Source: Prochlorococcus sp. AG-311-J23 (GTDB lineage Bacteria; Cyanobacteriota; Cyanobacteriia; PCC-6307; Cyanobiaceae). From it: DNA of 64,000 nucleotides. Shown piece after piece: positions 44,608 to 56,256 of the stretch. The DNA lies in contig QBVL01000001.1 in NCBI GenBank assembly GCA_003284375.1, forward strand, positions 1 to 64,000, written 5' to 3'. The notes beneath the pieces are model-generated. The model ran no database searches. It saw only the letters and a list, made by a program, of their open reading frames with translations, and was not told where the DNA came from. Position 1 is the stretch's first letter; each line of letters starts with the position of its first letter. The position numbers and the translations under genes were made by a program.

Positions 44608-47600
44608 TCATCCTGTATTTCTCATGCCTGCAGCGATACCATTGATGGTCAACAATGCACCACGCAATAATTCACTACGGCTATATGTACGTGTACTTTG
44701 AGAAGAGTCAATACTAATATCTTCACTAATTGGTGGTTGACGATTTTGATCTCTTAATCGTTTGAGAAGAGCAACTTGTAAAAAACCCAAAGGTACAATA
44801 GTCCTATTCCTCAAATTGACAGACAACTGCAAAGCTGGATCTGCACTTAATAGTTTTGACTTGTCAGTAATTTCTAAAATTAATTTCTTAGTCAAGCTGT
44901 ATTCGCTTGAGATAATATCGAAAATGCCAGCGAAAGCATCCCGATTATCACTGCCACCTAAGCTAACCATATAGTGGTGGGCAACATCTAAATCAACTTT
45001 TGAGAGTGTCATCTCAACTTTAGATATTAACATTCTAAAGAATGGCCATCTCTGATTCAACATTCGCAACATCTCCATTTGGTCGGGGTCTATCTTTAAT
45101 TCAGTAGCTAAAGCTGTACCAACACCAAACCAACTTGGCAAGAGGAAACGACTTTGAGTCCAACCAAAGACCCATGGGATAGCTCGAAGACTTGATAAGT
45201 CTTTTGCACCACTCTTTCGTCGAGCAGGACGACTAGAAATTTGCAACTTGCTAATCTCTTCTATTGGAGTAACTACTTGAAAAAATTGAACCAAATCTGG
45301 ATTGTCATGAACTAAAGCTCGGTAATGCTCCCTTGAACGAGCTGCAAGTCTGGTCATCAATTCATTCCAACTTGGCGTAGCATCCAATTTATTAGTAACT
45401 AAGCTATTTTGAATAACTGCGGTGGTAACAGTTTCAAGATTATATAAAGCTAATTCTGGAAGACTATATTTAGAAGCAAGAACTTCCCCTTGCTCTGTTA
45501 TTTTTATACGTCCCTGGAGTGTACCACTTGGTTGAGCCAAGATAGCTTGATAAGCGGGTCCACCTCCTCTTCCTACAGACCCTCCTCTACCATGAAAAAT
45601 ACGTAATGCTATTCCTTGTCTACTAGCTAAATCTTGGAGTGCTATTTGGGCCTTATGAATTTCCCAATTACTTGAGAGAAAACCAGAATCCTTATTACTA
45701 TCAGAGTATCCCAGCATAAGTTCCTGAAGCGGTTGTTTTTTCTCTCCTACTCTTGGAAGTAATTCTCTATAAGCCTCTGCCTGGAGCAACGACTCCATTA
45801 CAGAAGGAGCATGTTGTAAGTCCTCAACCGTTTCAAATAATGGAACTACGAGAAAATCAGAAGCTCCTACAGTGGGATCAATTAAACCCGACTCTTTCGC
45901 TAAAAGAAGAACTTCTAATAAATCTGATGCCGTATGACTCATCGAAATCACATACGATCGACATATACGAGTACCAAATTCTTTTTGAAGCCTATGAAGC
46001 ATATGAAAAACTGAGATAGTTTCTTGAGTACTTTTAGACCACTCAAAAGCAGGAGGAATTAGTGGTCTCCGAGTTCCTAATTCTTTCATCAACCATTTAA
46101 CTCGACTTTGCTCGTTCATCACTCCATACGACTCAGGCAAATCTAAATAACGAGTGAGCTCATCCAACGCATCGCTATGCCGTGTGCTTTCTTGCCTAAT
46201 GTCTAAACTTGCCAATGAGAAACCAAAGATATGAACTTGATTAAGTAAAGTATCTAGTGGTTCACAAGTAAGATCGGTACTAACTAGACTATTTTTAATA
46301 AGCTCTAATTCATTCTTTAATTCATCTATAGACTTATAGTGCAAGAATTCCTCAAAACTATTATTAGTAGATATCAAAGGCTTTCCATCAGGCGAGAATT
46401 GCCATCCAGCATCCGCCAGCTGCTTATTTCGTAGTTGAGTAAGTCGTAGTCTCTCAAGCGTATAGCTAAGCTTCAAGCGATAAGGTTCCAGTCTATACCT
46501 AGCAGCCCTTTCCTCGTAGACCTCAGGGAAACGAACTCTGTCCATTTCTAAAGACTCTAGCAAAGGAGAACTTACTTGACTCCATTGCATAGATATACTC
46601 AGTTGGTCCCTTAGCTCTTGCACCGATGCAATGTATCTATCCAACATTAATTGTCTTTGGTAACAAGCTGTTCTCCATGTGATTTCAGGAGTAACAGACG
46701 GATTCCCATCACGGTCTGAACCTACCCAAGACCCAAATGTACAAAAAGCCTCATTAGGGATCTCTACATCTGGATAACTTGAAGCAAGTGCAGTAGTTAG
46801 TCTCCTTCTTAATTGAGGCATGGCATCAAACAAAACCTGCTGAAAATAATGAAGGGCATAGTCAACCTCATCAAGGACAGTCGGTTTGAATTGATGAAGC
46901 TCATCAGTTCTCCACCAAAGTCTTATCTCCTCCTCTAATTGCAACCTACATATTTCTTTCTCCGATTTAGAAATCAAGCTATTAGATTGAAGTTGCTGCA
47001 AAAGAGTGGCCACCCTGCGTTGCTTATGGCGAACAGTATGTCTAACTATTTCAGTTGGATGAGCAGTAAAAACAAGACGAATATCCATTTCCCTCATCAA
47101 ACCATCAAGCTGAGCTGGAGGGACATTCAAACGACGTAATCGCTCAAATAATTGCGTAAAAGTTGCTGGAGCAGTCTGACTAGCTAAAGCTGGAGCGAAA
47201 GGGTCTATTTGATAATTACTGTTGTCTAACTTCCCTTTTTTTATGCTTTCTAAATAACTATCCTCTTCTATGCGTTGCTCCAGAATGTTTACCAACTGAA
47301 AATAAAGAGAAAAAGCCCTAGCAGCAGAAATAGCCTCAGCTAAATCCATTTTTGTAATCAATTTGACTATTGCCTGAGAGGAATTATCTTGATTTGAATT
47401 ACTAGGGTCACTTAATTGCTTTAATCGCAATAATCTCTCTGTTTGATCAGTTGGACATTCACTTTTGAGAACGGTTTTCCATAGATCCTCAACTAGTTCA
47501 AGCCTTTGTTGCAATAAAGATCCAGGATCTTTATCCTCAAGACATACTGTCGAGTGATTAGAGCTATTTTCGTTAGAAGGATTTTTCAACATAAACGTAT

Positions 47601-47628
47601 TATGAGGCAGTGCTACCGACTTAGTCAC
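44608..47628 (-). CDS. ppc: Phosphoenolpyruvate carboxylase
   Basis: The 1006-residue enzyme adds bicarbonate to PEP to make oxaloacetate for the incomplete TCA cycle and amino acids. The catalytic His is in [14 protein letters not shown], and [20 protein letters not shown] is the Gly-rich active-site loop; the C-terminus ends RNTG as in the family. The start is not certain because several Met lie in the non-conserved N-terminal 30 residues. It forms a leftward run with trpE and gshA upstream. Confidence 0.97.
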   Translation of the reverse strand: MTKSVALPHNTFMLKNPSNENSSNHSTVCLEDKDPGSLLQQRLELVEDLWKTVLKSECPTDQTERLLRLKQLSDPSNSNQDNSSQAIVKLITKMDLAEAISAARAFSLYFQLVNILEQRIEEDSYLESIKKGKLDNSNYQIDPFAPALASQTAPATFTQLFERLRRLNVPPAQLDGLMREMDIRLVFTAHPTEIVRHTVRHKQRRVATLLQQLQSNSLISKSEKEICRLQLEEEIRLWWRTDELHQFKPTVLDEVDYALHYFQQVLFDAMPQLRRRLTTALASSYPDVEIPNEAFCTFGSWVGSDRDGNPSVTPEITWRTACYQRQLMLDRYIASVQELRDQLSISMQWSQVSSPLLESLEMDRVRFPEVYEERAARYRLEPYRLKLSYTLERLRLTQLRNKQLADAGWQFSPDGKPLISTNNSFEEFLHYKSIDELKNELELIKNSLVSTDLTCEPLDTLLNQVHIFGFSLASLDIRQESTRHSDALDELTRYLDLPESYGVMNEQSRVKWLMKELGTRRPLIPPAFEWSKSTQETISVFHMLHRLQKEFGTRICRSYVISMSHTASDLLEVLLLAKESGLIDPTVGASDFLVVPLFETVEDLQHAPSVMESLLQAEAYRELLPRVGEKKQPLQELMLGYSDSNKDSGFLSSNWEIHKAQIALQDLASRQGIALRIFHGRGGSVGRGGGPAYQAILAQPSGTLQGRIKITEQGEVLASKYSLPELALYNLETVTTAVIQNSLVTNKLDATPSWNELMTRLAARSREHYRALVHDNPDLVQFFQVVTPIEEISKLQISSRPARRKSGAKDLSSLRAIPWVFGWTQSRFLLPSWFGVGTALATELKIDPDQMEMLRMLNQRWPFFRMLISKVEMTLSKVDLDVAHHYMVSLGGSDNRDAFAGIFDIISSEYSLTKKLILEITDKSKLLSADPALQLSVNLRNRTIVPLGFLQVALLKRLRDQNRQPPISEDISIDSSQSTRTYSRSELLRGALLTINGIAAGMRNTG

Positions 47629-47636
47629 TAATAGAT

Positions 47637-48767
47637 TTAATTCATTTGCATGAAATTTGTCTCCTCTCGTTCCATTTCACCAATACCATGCTGAAGCAAG
47701 GTCTGAATTGATACTCCTTTGGAATATGAATCAAGCCATATCATTGATTGATTTCCGTTGGTCAAAACAGATTCAATAGGTTGAAGTAACTCAAACATAT
47801 CAAGCTCCTTAGCTAAAGGAGTTACATCTAATAGGAGTTCTTTTATCCAATCACGACATTTGATTTGCTTCCCATTTTTCCAATGAGATAAATTGGCATC
47901 AAGACTTGATTTAGCTGCGAGCAAATCATTTTCATCTGCTAATAGAGCCAATTCTTCTTGGGTTTTAGAGCTTGCTTTAATAGGATCGAATCTTTTCATG
48001 TTGTTTGTAAGATTAATAATTCTGAGTTCAAGTAACGCTGTAATAGCCAAAAGCAAGTCAACATCAGCAACCAAATCACATATCCTTACCTCTAATCGAT
48101 CTAAAACATGAGGTCTTTCCGGACCATTTGGCCTTACTGATGTCCACAAATGTCTCTCATTTTGCATGCTGCCCTGACTTAATTGCTCTTCAACCCATGC
48201 CACATAGTGTGCGTGATCCACAAACATAGGAACTTTTGAGGGTGTCTTAGGGAATTGAACCCATCTTTGAGAATGTGCACCAGTTGAATGTCCTCCTAAG
48301 AAAGGAGAACTAGCACTTAATGCAAGAAATAATGATGCCTCACATCTAACCAAACGTAGGGCTGCGAAAAGTAAGGATAAATTTTCAATGCCTAAATTAA
48401 TGTGGATACTTGCTGTTACAACATTCGTTCCATAGTTTTTTTCTATAAAAGAGTGATAAGAATTTTCTAAATCTGACCTTTCAAAAATTTTTGTATTGCC
48501 CAGACTAAGTGTGCTTCCAGGAAGAATTGTAAGTTTTTGACAATCCAGCCATCTCCGAAGTTTTTGTCTTGGAAGTAAAAGTGCATGTTTTAAAACAGCA
48601 TATCTTTGATCTGGAACAGTTATGTACTCAAGATTTCTTTGATCTGGTTCTTTGACAAAATCTGGTAGGTCTTCAGTAATAGCGGATGCAACACCTACAT
48701 TTTGACCAGCATATGTGCCAGTAAAAAGCTCCACTTCAAACCCCTTTAAAAGCATAAAGTTGGTCAT
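47637..48767 (-). CDS. gshA: Glutamate-cysteine ligase, cyanobacterial type
   Basis: The protein of about 376 residues makes gamma-glutamylcysteine, the first step of glutathione synthesis. It has [11 protein letters not shown]-type [12 protein letters not shown] at the start, [31 protein letters not shown] and [10 protein letters not shown], as in the GCS2-like family of cyanobacteria. I used ATG 48767 with a weak AGGA upstream; 48755 (MLLKGFEVE) is equally possible, and a longer frame to 48788 would overlap trpE. ppc follows 8 bp later. Confidence 0.9.
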   Translation of the reverse strand: MTNFMLLKGFEVELFTGTYAGQNVGVASAITEDLPDFVKEPDQRNLEYITVPDQRYAVLKHALLLPRQKLRRWLDCQKLTILPGSTLSLGNTKIFERSDLENSYHSFIEKNYGTNVVTASIHINLGIENLSLLFAALRLVRCEASLFLALSASSPFLGGHSTGAHSQRWVQFPKTPSKVPMFVDHAHYVAWVEEQLSQGSMQNERHLWTSVRPNGPERPHVLDRLEVRICDLVADVDLLLAITALLELRIINLTNNMKRFDPIKASSKTQEELALLADENDLLAAKSSLDANLSHWKNGKQIKCRDWIKELLLDVTPLAKELDMFELLQPIESVLTNGNQSMIWLDSYSKGVSIQTLLQHGIGEMEREETNFMQMN

Positions 48768-48772
48768 AAATC

Positions 48773-50284
48773 CTAGGGTTCTAAGCAAGCTAAAGCAGTA
48801 AACATCCCTTTGGCTTTATTTAAAGTTTCTTGATACTCATTAGAAGGAATGGAATCTGCAACAACCCCCGCTCCAGCTTGCACTTCAACTGTAAAACTAC
48901 TTTGATTTTTCTTACGTACAATCATCGTTCTGATAGTAATAGCTGTGTTCAATGCTCCATTTAAATCTATAGATCCATAAACACCTGAATAGGGACCTCT
49001 ACGTTGTTTTTCTAATTGATTAATTAGTTGCATTGCTCTTATCTTTGGTGCTCCACTTACTGTCCCAGCGGGGAAAGAAGCAATCAGTAAGTCCCAAACA
49101 TCCTTTTCACTTTTTAAAGTTCCTTCAACCTCACTGACGATATGCATCACATGCGAATATTTTTCAATAACCATTAATTCTTTTACGACAACACTTCCTG
49201 GGGTACAAACTCGACCTAAATCATTTCGACCCAAATCTACTAACATCACATGTTCAGCTCGTTCTTTTGGATCTTTTAAAAGATCTTTCTCTAAGGCTGA
49301 ATCTTCCAAATCATTTTCACCTCTAGGACGAGTACCTGCAATTGGTCTCAAACTTGTTTGAATGCCCTTTTCTGTTCGTTGGGCTTTGACCATTACCTCT
49401 GGGCTAGAACCAATAAGTTGCCAATCTCCAAAGTCAAAAAACGCCATAAACGGAGAGGGATTTACCATCCTCAGGCTTCGATAAAGTTCAAAGGGGTTTT
49501 GCATAACAGTCGACTCCAATTTTTGACTAAGAACTAACTGAAAAACATCGCCTTGTTTAATAAATTCTTTTGCCGCTTCAACACTATGTTCAAATTCAGT
49601 TTTTGATGTATTAAAAGCCAAGTCAAGAGATCTATTCGATCTTTGATTCCACTTTAAAGACTTTATTGGCTTTAAAGGAGAAGCCATTAAATCTTGAAGT
49701 TCATTGATTTGTGCACAGGCAATTTCGTAAGCTTTTTGAGAAGAAACTCCATGACTTAAATTTCCATATGCAACTGCTGTTATTAGGCGTTTGACTTGAT
49801 CAAAAATCAGAATTTTATCCATAAACATCCAAATACCATCTGGCAAGTCTTGATCTGATAATTGATACGTAGGCACTGAAGGCTCTATCCATTGAATTAG
49901 TTCATACCCCCACATTCCAAAAAGTTGTCCCAGTTGTGGCAATCCAGGCAAAGAAACAGATTTATAAAGCTCAAGCATTTTTCTAAGAATTTCAACTGGA
50001 TTTCCTTGAAACTTTTCTTGTTTTCCATTTCTCCAGCATCTAGTCAATTCATTTCCCCTTACTACTACCTTCCAAAGAGGATCTGATGCCACCACACTCC
50101 ACCTTCCGATAGTTTCTCCACCCTCTACTGATTCAAGCAATACTCCTGAAGGAGCATCATTACCAACTTTGAGCCAAGTTGTAAGAGGAGTCTCTAAATC
50201 TGCCGGCCAACTTTTTGCCAACGGAATATAATTAGCCCCACTGGAGGCTGACAAAAGAAATTCTTCCTTATCTAAATTAAGCAT
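48773..50284 (-). CDS. trpE: Anthranilate synthase component I
   Basis: The protein of about 503 residues has the chorismate-binding blocks DVFQLVLSQKLE, LIGSSPEVMVKA, RPIAGTRPRGEND and DLGRNDLGRVC, and the N-terminal LLESVEGGETIGRWS associated with tryptophan feedback binding. That N-terminal motif favours TrpE over PabB. With a TrpG subunit it makes anthranilate from chorismate. ATG 50284 (MLNLDKEEF) is preferred to an in-frame start 7 codons upstream. Confidence 0.92.
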   Translation of the reverse strand: MLNLDKEEFLLSASSGANYIPLAKSWPADLETPLTTWLKVGNDAPSGVLLESVEGGETIGRWSVVASDPLWKVVVRGNELTRCWRNGKQEKFQGNPVEILRKMLELYKSVSLPGLPQLGQLFGMWGYELIQWIEPSVPTYQLSDQDLPDGIWMFMDKILIFDQVKRLITAVAYGNLSHGVSSQKAYEIACAQINELQDLMASPLKPIKSLKWNQRSNRSLDLAFNTSKTEFEHSVEAAKEFIKQGDVFQLVLSQKLESTVMQNPFELYRSLRMVNPSPFMAFFDFGDWQLIGSSPEVMVKAQRTEKGIQTSLRPIAGTRPRGENDLEDSALEKDLLKDPKERAEHVMLVDLGRNDLGRVCTPGSVVVKELMVIEKYSHVMHIVSEVEGTLKSEKDVWDLLIASFPAGTVSGAPKIRAMQLINQLEKQRRGPYSGVYGSIDLNGALNTAITIRTMIVRKKNQSSFTVEVQAGAGVVADSIPSNEYQETLNKAKGMFTALACLEP

Positions 50285-50345
50285 GACTGCATAATGGCAG
50301 CCCAATAAATATATTCAAAGGGAACACAATTTTAAATTGAATTAC

Positions 50346-50771
50346 TTATGCATCGTAAGTTTTTTTACCGCTAAATTTCAAACTTGCTGGATTAGGATTT
50401 TCACCAATGCGTCTATTGTTGTAACCCTCTTTCAAGCGGCCTTCATTAGGTTTCTCAGAGAAAACCCCATCTTTAGGGAAAAGTAATTCTCTATCTCCCC
50501 CAGGATAAATTCTATATATTTTACTGGTTTCAATTCTTGGCTTAAATCCCCTTAATTGGGTATTCAAAGCAAAACATTGCTCTTTTCTAGCAAAATACAT
50601 TAAATTTTCTCCTTCGTGCATTACTGCAGCTCCTCCTGTTGGAAGTTCAAAAACCTCAGACTTTTTACTTGTCCATGTAATTGCATATTTTTCTTCCGTT
50701 TCAGCGGAGTTTAGTAATCCACCAGTGCTACCAATGTGCTTTGGAAGTGTTCCAGGTAATACTTCGGTCAT
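50346..50771 (-). CDS. psaD: Photosystem I subunit II (ferredoxin-docking)
   Basis: The 141-residue PsaD lies on the stromal/cytoplasmic side of photosystem I and docks ferredoxin. It shows [34 protein letters not shown] and [19 protein letters not shown], all diagnostic. Its promoter must fit in the 102 bp before the start. Confidence 0.98.
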   Translation of the reverse strand: MTEVLPGTLPKHIGSTGGLLNSAETEEKYAITWTSKKSEVFELPTGGAAVMHEGENLMYFARKEQCFALNTQLRGFKPRIETSKIYRIYPGGDRELLFPKDGVFSEKPNEGRLKEGYNNRRIGENPNPASLKFSGKKTYDA

Positions 50772-50873
50772 GCTTTCAATTAAATCAACTTTTTCTTTAT
50801 ATTTTTAAATTAGCACTTTATTTTGTGCCTTTTGACTCATTACACATCAACTTCACACGCGTCAACATTAACC

Positions 50874-52277
50874 TTAAAGATCAAATTCTTTTGATTCAGA
50901 AACAGGAAAAAATATTGTCATTCCACTATCTCGCCTATTAGTAAGCCGTCCTCCAAGGCTTTTCAAAAGCCTTTGAGTTGCAGCCTGACTAAGTTGCAAA
51001 TTACCCGTAGCTGGATTCCAACTTAGTACTGGTCCAATTTCTTCATTAGAAACACTTTCTGACAATCCAGAATGAGTGGTAGTTGAAAGCTGAGTTAAAA
51101 TCTGAAGCTTTAATCTCTGCCCAGCTGGTCTTAATTTCAAAGTTAATTCTCCCCCCGCTTGTAATCCACGACTGTTCCTGTCAATAAGACCTGTCAACAT
51201 TAACTCAAGTCCTTCTGAGTCACTCAAAACTTTTGGCAAATCCGGTGTGATATCAAGAATGAGTGTCAAGCTTTTTCTCTCTAACTGACTTTTCCAAACT
51301 GGAGAAAGCATTGTGAGCATTTTACCCAAATCGGTTAAAGCTAAATTTGTTTGTTTAGGCTTACTTCTCTCTAGCTCCACTGCATTAAAAATCAAACCAA
51401 AACGATCAATTTGCTCCGTACATTCAATATCTATTTGCTTTAAACGGGTTTCAACCACTTTAGGTAAATCTTGCTTTCTTAAAAGGGATCTTATTAAGGT
51501 TCTTATTGTCGCTAAAGGAGTTCTAATTTCATGTGTTAAAGCCTCTAGCAAGGAAATTTCACTATTTTTTGAACTGGATTTCTGATCATTAATTAAATTG
51601 TCTGGCAAAGTTTGAATATTTAGACTTGGTGCAATATCTGCGAGACGTTGAGATAAAAGAGGCCAAAATACTTTCGACAAATCATCATTTGTTTTCAGCT
51701 GTCCCATCTCTTCAAGTGCGTTACGCAAATTATTTGCTTGTTCAATATTTTCTGTATTCAATCTATTATCAAGCAGTGTCAAAAGATCACTTAAAGTTCC
51801 CGGATCACTTCGCATTAATAATTTCCTCTCGTGAGGTTTACCTTCCAGAGCTAAAGCAATTTGAATTTCAGGAGTAATAACTATAAGTAATGGGTCATTT
51901 CCATCTTCCTCAAGAAGAGACAGGCGCTCATAGCCTCCAGTATCATTTTGGAAATCCAGAGAAGTAGATTGACTGGGAGGTAACATCCCCATAGAAGGAT
52001 TTGAAATGTTTAACAAATCCTTAGGAGCCCACACCCATCCTTGAAATTTCTTGAGTAATTTAGGTTCGTACAGAGCAGGCAAAGGTGAAGACAACCACAA
52101 ACCTCTTGTAAGGTTCATTGGCAACAGGATGTCTGACTGAAGAGTATCAAGAGCTGCCCACCACATTCTCCTTACCGCTGCTTCACTGCTTGTGGCATGA
52201 GGCACACCCTCGGCCATTCTTCTTTGTAAAGCTTGAATAGTCACTGGAGGCGTGATCATAGGGACCTCCAAAACCAA
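50874..52277 (-). CDS. Sensor histidine kinase with degenerate ATPase domain
   Basis: The 467-residue protein has an unrecognised N-terminal sensor part without membrane segments, an intact dimerisation/phospho-acceptor helix with H249 in LLEALTHEIRTPLATIRTL, and a C-terminal HATPase-like domain. The N-box is recognisable (GLELMLTGLIDRNSRGLQ), but no DxGxG motif is visible, and the G2 region is TGNLQLSQAATQRLLKSLGG instead of GTGLGL. It could be a weak or inactive kinase, or one acting with a partner. It lies directly upstream of psaD on the same strand. Start ATG 52277; an internal ATG six codons on is possible. Confidence 0.78.
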   Translation of the reverse strand: MVLEVPMITPPVTIQALQRRMAEGVPHATSSEAAVRRMWWAALDTLQSDILLPMNLTRGLWLSSPLPALYEPKLLKKFQGWVWAPKDLLNISNPSMGMLPPSQSTSLDFQNDTGGYERLSLLEEDGNDPLLIVITPEIQIALALEGKPHERKLLMRSDPGTLSDLLTLLDNRLNTENIEQANNLRNALEEMGQLKTNDDLSKVFWPLLSQRLADIAPSLNIQTLPDNLINDQKSSSKNSEISLLEALTHEIRTPLATIRTLIRSLLRKQDLPKVVETRLKQIDIECTEQIDRFGLIFNAVELERSKPKQTNLALTDLGKMLTMLSPVWKSQLERKSLTLILDITPDLPKVLSDSEGLELMLTGLIDRNSRGLQAGGELTLKLRPAGQRLKLQILTQLSTTTHSGLSESVSNEEIGPVLSWNPATGNLQLSQAATQRLLKSLGGRLTNRRDSGMTIFFPVSESKEFDL

Positions 52278-52650
52278 TACAAACCTTTAAATCCATTTGA
52301 ATAACCAGATTTTAAAGGATGTAAAGGCATAAAAATTGAATTTACCACCACTCAAGAGTTTTGCTCAATTGTCTATTTGAAAGGCAATGAACAATTAAAA
52401 TATCTAGAGATAAATTAAGACAATTTTACATAAATTGTCTATGAGTGGGTTAGTAATGAAATTAAGGCTTAGGTTTAACAATAACTAATTCAATTAACTA
52501 ATGAATAATCTGAAAGTGAGGATTCCTTCCTTTACATAGACAAAAAAACTTAACCTCAAGATGGTAATGAGTATTAACCATAAATGAGTCTCACTGTTCT
52601 ATTTTGCCTCAATTAATGCTATTACAAAACACATGGGTAAGAGTATTTAA
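52278..52650. other. Intergenic gap between rodA and the histidine kinase
   Basis: No gene is supported in this 373-bp AT-rich stretch. It should contain the kinase promoter. It holds a perfect 9-bp hairpin, AGACAATTT-TACAT-AAATTGTCT (52418-52440), and a second copy of the half-site AATTGTCTAT near 52366. The hairpin could end rodA transcription or bind a regulator. Confidence 0.45.
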
Positions 52651-53925
52651 TCAAAGATTTCTTCTTATTGACTGACCTCGTCTAGACACAGACAAACAAA
52701 AGCCCAGACTTATAAAATTGACAACTAACGCAGTTCTTCCATAGCTCATAAAAGGTAAAGGGATTCCAGTCACAGGACCTAGGCCAATAGTCATAAATAT
52801 ATTCACCATAATTTGAAAAATAAACATTGAAGTTATTCCAATAACAATCAAAGATTCAAAATCAGTACGCGCCTCAATAGCTATCTTTATTAATCGGACA
52901 ATTAGAATAAAAAATAAAAATAAGACTAATAAAGAGCCTAAAAAACCTGTCTCTTCTCCAAGAGCACTAAAAATGAAATCTGTGTGTTGCTCTGGAATGA
53001 ATTTTAATTTTGTTAATTGACCTTGCATCAGACCTGATCCAAATAATCCTCCAGATCCAATGCCTATTTTGCTTTGAAGCATATGATATCCACCACCTAA
53101 AGGATCTTGGCTAGGATTAAGAAAAAGGATTAGTCGATCTCTTTGGTAATCTCGTAAAACAGACTCCCAAATCCAAGCAGAGATTTTCGCTATGAATAAA
53201 TGAAAGAAGACAACGAATAAAGTTAGTAATTTTTTTTGATTTGGCAGAGACTTGTATGACAAAAAACCAATAATTGGAATCCAAATAAAAAGTCCGCTTT
53301 TAAATAAGTATGCAAGTAATCCCGTTATCAAAGTAGCTAAAATAATAAATGCCCACTCATATGGCATTCCTGACCAATACAACATTCCAAGAAGTATGGC
53401 TCCAAAGACAAGAGATGTGCCAAGATCAGGTTGTATAAAAACCAAAATCCAAGGTAAAAAGAAAACTAATAAAGGTTTAATTAAATGAGTTAAATCAGAA
53501 AATCTTTTTTGATCTAAGATGGAAGCCAAAACAAGTATTAAGGTTAATTTTGCAAACTCAGATGGTTGAATATACAAACCAGCAAAGCTCAACCATCTTT
53601 TTGCTCCCAGAGCAGTAGTACCACTAATATTTACATACACAAGTGTTGAAATAGTAAAAAAGTATATTGTTAGAATATATTTTCGTAAATCTTGTAAAGG
53701 GAATTGAGCTAAAAAATAAATAATTAAAGACCCTATATAAGCAATAATTACATGTTGATGCCAATCTGTAGTTCCTAGATTTCTTTGAGTACTTGCAATT
53801 AAGAAACAAGACAAATGTACTAAAATTAAAGGTACAATCCAAATTACAAAATCTATATTTTTCCAAATTTTTTTATTTCTAACTAATTTAAAAGAAGATA
53901 TTTTATTGCGACCAAAACCCATCAT
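52651..53925 (-). CDS. rodA: RodA/FtsW-family SEDS peptidoglycan polymerase
   Basis: The 424-residue protein has about ten membrane segments and SEDS motifs: GAKRWLSFAGLYIQPSEFAK, PDLGTSLVFGAILLGML, GLMQGQLTKLKFIPEQHTDF (in which the catalytic Asp region of SEDS glycosyltransferases lies nearby) and LPFMSYGRTALV. It is closer to RodA than FtsW by its long loop and FIPEQHTDFIF. mrp is 9 bp upstream. Confidence 0.92.
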   Translation of the reverse strand: MMGFGRNKISSFKLVRNKKIWKNIDFVIWIVPLILVHLSCFLIASTQRNLGTTDWHQHVIIAYIGSLIIYFLAQFPLQDLRKYILTIYFFTISTLVYVNISGTTALGAKRWLSFAGLYIQPSEFAKLTLILVLASILDQKRFSDLTHLIKPLLVFFLPWILVFIQPDLGTSLVFGAILLGMLYWSGMPYEWAFIILATLITGLLAYLFKSGLFIWIPIIGFLSYKSLPNQKKLLTLFVVFFHLFIAKISAWIWESVLRDYQRDRLILFLNPSQDPLGGGYHMLQSKIGIGSGGLFGSGLMQGQLTKLKFIPEQHTDFIFSALGEETGFLGSLLVLFLFFILIVRLIKIAIEARTDFESLIVIGITSMFIFQIMVNIFMTIGLGPVTGIPLPFMSYGRTALVVNFISLGFCLSVSRRGQSIRRNL

Positions 53926-53934
53926 TAATTTAAA

Positions 53935-55020
53935 TCACTGTTTAATAGATAATGCATTACACAAAGTCCCAGCAAGTTCTAAAAATACTTTTGCTGTTAT
54001 TGAATCTCGAGATGTATGAACGACAGGTAGATCCTTACCTGTGCCTGAAAAAATATCTGTCTCTATTGGTATCTGAGAGAGTAAAGGGACATTATTCTCT
54101 TTGGCTAATTGCTTTCCTCCCCCCGAACCAAAAATCTCATATGATTTATCTGGCTGATCTGGAGGGATAAAATAAGTCATATTTTCTATAACTCCGATCA
54201 CAGGAATATTCATTTGTTTAAACATTGCCAAGCCCCTTCTTGAGTCTTGAAGAGATACATTTTGTGGAGTTGTAACTATTATCACACCTGCCATGGGCAC
54301 GGCCTGAGCCAAAGAAAGTTGAGCATCTCCGGTACCAGGAGGAAGATCTACTATTAAAAAATCACGTTCACCCCAAGAAGCTTGATATAAAAATTGTCGA
54401 ATAATTCCATTCAGCATTGGGCCACGCCAAATTACTGGCTGATTTTGATCAATTAATAATCCCATTGAAACCATTCCAATTCCACAAGTTTCAATGGGAA
54501 TAATTTTTTGTTCTGCACCCGAGCCACTGACTTCAGGAGTTATTTCGCTAACACCAAGCATGTAAGGCGTATTTGGCCCATAAATATCAGCATCAAGCAA
54601 ACCAACCTTGAAACCCTTTTGACTAAGGGCACAAGCCAAATTCACGGCAACAGTACTTTTACCAACTCCACCTTTCCCGCTACTTATAGCGATAACATTT
54701 TCCACTTTTGGTATTGGAGTTAATCCCTGAGATTGACCACCATGGCCGGCTTGACCAATAGGATTCTCCGAAGATGGGGATGAATCACCTATCTCAATTT
54801 GTACTTCTTCTATATCTTCCAATGACTTAATGCTTTCTCTAATACCCTCTGCTATCTGACCTCTTTGAGCTATCGCAGAATTAGGTAGTGTCAGTCTTAC
54901 AACAATTTTCGGTGGCTTTACTGAAACTATTTCCAGCCATCCGAGTTCAACAATAGATCGTTCACTTCCTACATCCTTGATTGAATGAAAGGCTTTTAAA
55001 ACCTTCTCGTTGATTTTCAT
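53935..55020 (-). CDS. mrp: Mrp/ApbC-type iron-sulfur cluster carrier ATPase
   Basis: The 361-residue protein has an N-terminal DUF59/MIP18-like domain (about 1-95) and a deviant Walker A motif [20 protein letters not shown], with [20 protein letters not shown] as Walker B region. It binds and transfers Fe-S clusters. The usual CxxC near the end is not present in the visible C-terminus. It is divergent from hemF. Confidence 0.9.
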   Translation of the reverse strand: [361 protein letters not shown]

Positions 55021-55150
55021 TCTTAATTTCTATTACGTTCGATGATAGTAAAAAGATCGGCACATATTCCAACTCATCGTCCAATGATATTCCCTTTAGT
55101 AATAAGAAAAACTATTCGCAATACAAACTTTTCCAATATTGGTGTGAAAT

Positions 55151-56245
55151 ATGCATCATTTAAAAGTATTTTTTAAAGAAAGCAAAATACAATTAATTTT
55201 GTCCTCCTCACAAGATCAAGCCAATTTACCGGCAAACAATTCAAGAGATCGAGCCAAAAAGCTCGTTTTAGAGCTTCAAGACGAAATTTGCGCTGGCTTA
55301 GAGACTATTGATGGAGAAGGCAAATTCCTAGAAGAATCTTGGGAGAGACCAGAAGGTGGTGGTGGACGCTCAAGAGTCTTGAAAGATGGAAAAATCTTTG
55401 AACAAGGAGGGGTGAATTTTTCTGAAGTACATGGAAATGAACTCCCACCCTCAATCATTAGCCAAAGACCAGAAGCAAAAGGGCACTCTTGGTTTGCGAC
55501 AGGTACCTCAATGGTTCTTCACCCCAAAAGTCCCTACATACCAACTGTTCATCTTAATTACAGATATTTCGAAGCAGGTCCTGTTTGGTGGTTTGGGGGA
55601 GGGGCGGATTTAACCCCTTTCTATCCATATCTATCTGACACGCGTCACTTTCACTCATGCCATAAAGCTGCATGTGACACAATTGACAAAGACCTACATA
55701 AGGTTTTCAAACCTTGGTGTGACGAATATTTCTTCCTAAAACATAGAAATGAGACAAGAGGAGTTGGAGGTATTTTTTATGACTATCAAGATGGATCCGG
55801 CTTGCTTTATAAAGGACAAAATAACAATGGGAATGCTTCTAAAATCTCAAAAGAGATAGGGGAATATTCTTTGAATTGGGACAATCTTTTTTCACTCGCC
55901 AAAGCATGCGGGCAGGCATTTCTACCCTCATATGAGCCGATAATAAAAAAACGAAAAAGTCAAATCTTTTCAACAAAAGAAAGAGATTTTCAACTCTACA
56001 GGCGAGGTAGATATGCTGAATTCAATTTGGTATGGGATAGAGGAACCATTTTTGGATTACAAACAAATGGAAGAACAGAGTCAATATTGATGTCATTACC
56101 GCCCTTAGCAAGATGGGAGTATGGATATAAGCCAGAAGAAAATTCACGTGAGGCGTTGTTAACAGATCTATTTACTAAGCCTCAAGATTGGTTTACAGAT
56201 AAATCCCTTGAAGAGAGGTGTTTAACTCATCAAGCATTGGATTAG
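55151..56245 (+). CDS. hemF: Oxygen-dependent coproporphyrinogen III oxidase
   Basis: The enzyme makes protoporphyrinogen IX for heme and chlorophyll synthesis. Signature stretches are [40 protein letters not shown] and [20 protein letters not shown]. The 364-residue frame includes about 20 extra N-terminal residues before the region where family members usually start. Confidence 0.97.
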   Translation: MHHLKVFFKESKIQLILSSSQDQANLPANNSRDRAKKLVLELQDEICAGLETIDGEGKFLEESWERPEGGGGRSRVLKDGKIFEQGGVNFSEVHGNELPPSIISQRPEAKGHSWFATGTSMVLHPKSPYIPTVHLNYRYFEAGPVWWFGGGADLTPFYPYLSDTRHFHSCHKAACDTIDKDLHKVFKPWCDEYFFLKHRNETRGVGGIFYDYQDGSGLLYKGQNNNGNASKISKEIGEYSLNWDNLFSLAKACGQAFLPSYEPIIKKRKSQIFSTKERDFQLYRRGRYAEFNLVWDRGTIFGLQTNGRTESILMSLPPLARWEYGYKPEENSREALLTDLFTKPQDWFTDKSLEERCLTHQALD

Positions 56246-56256
56246 ATAATAAAATT

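Noticed and set aside
49448-49460. Another 13-base match to the tRNA-Ser 3' end (AAACGGAGAGGGA)
   Set aside because: It lies inside conserved trpE coding sequence (the NPSPFMAFF region), so it is a chance match, not an attachment site. It lowers the weight of the 3545 match.
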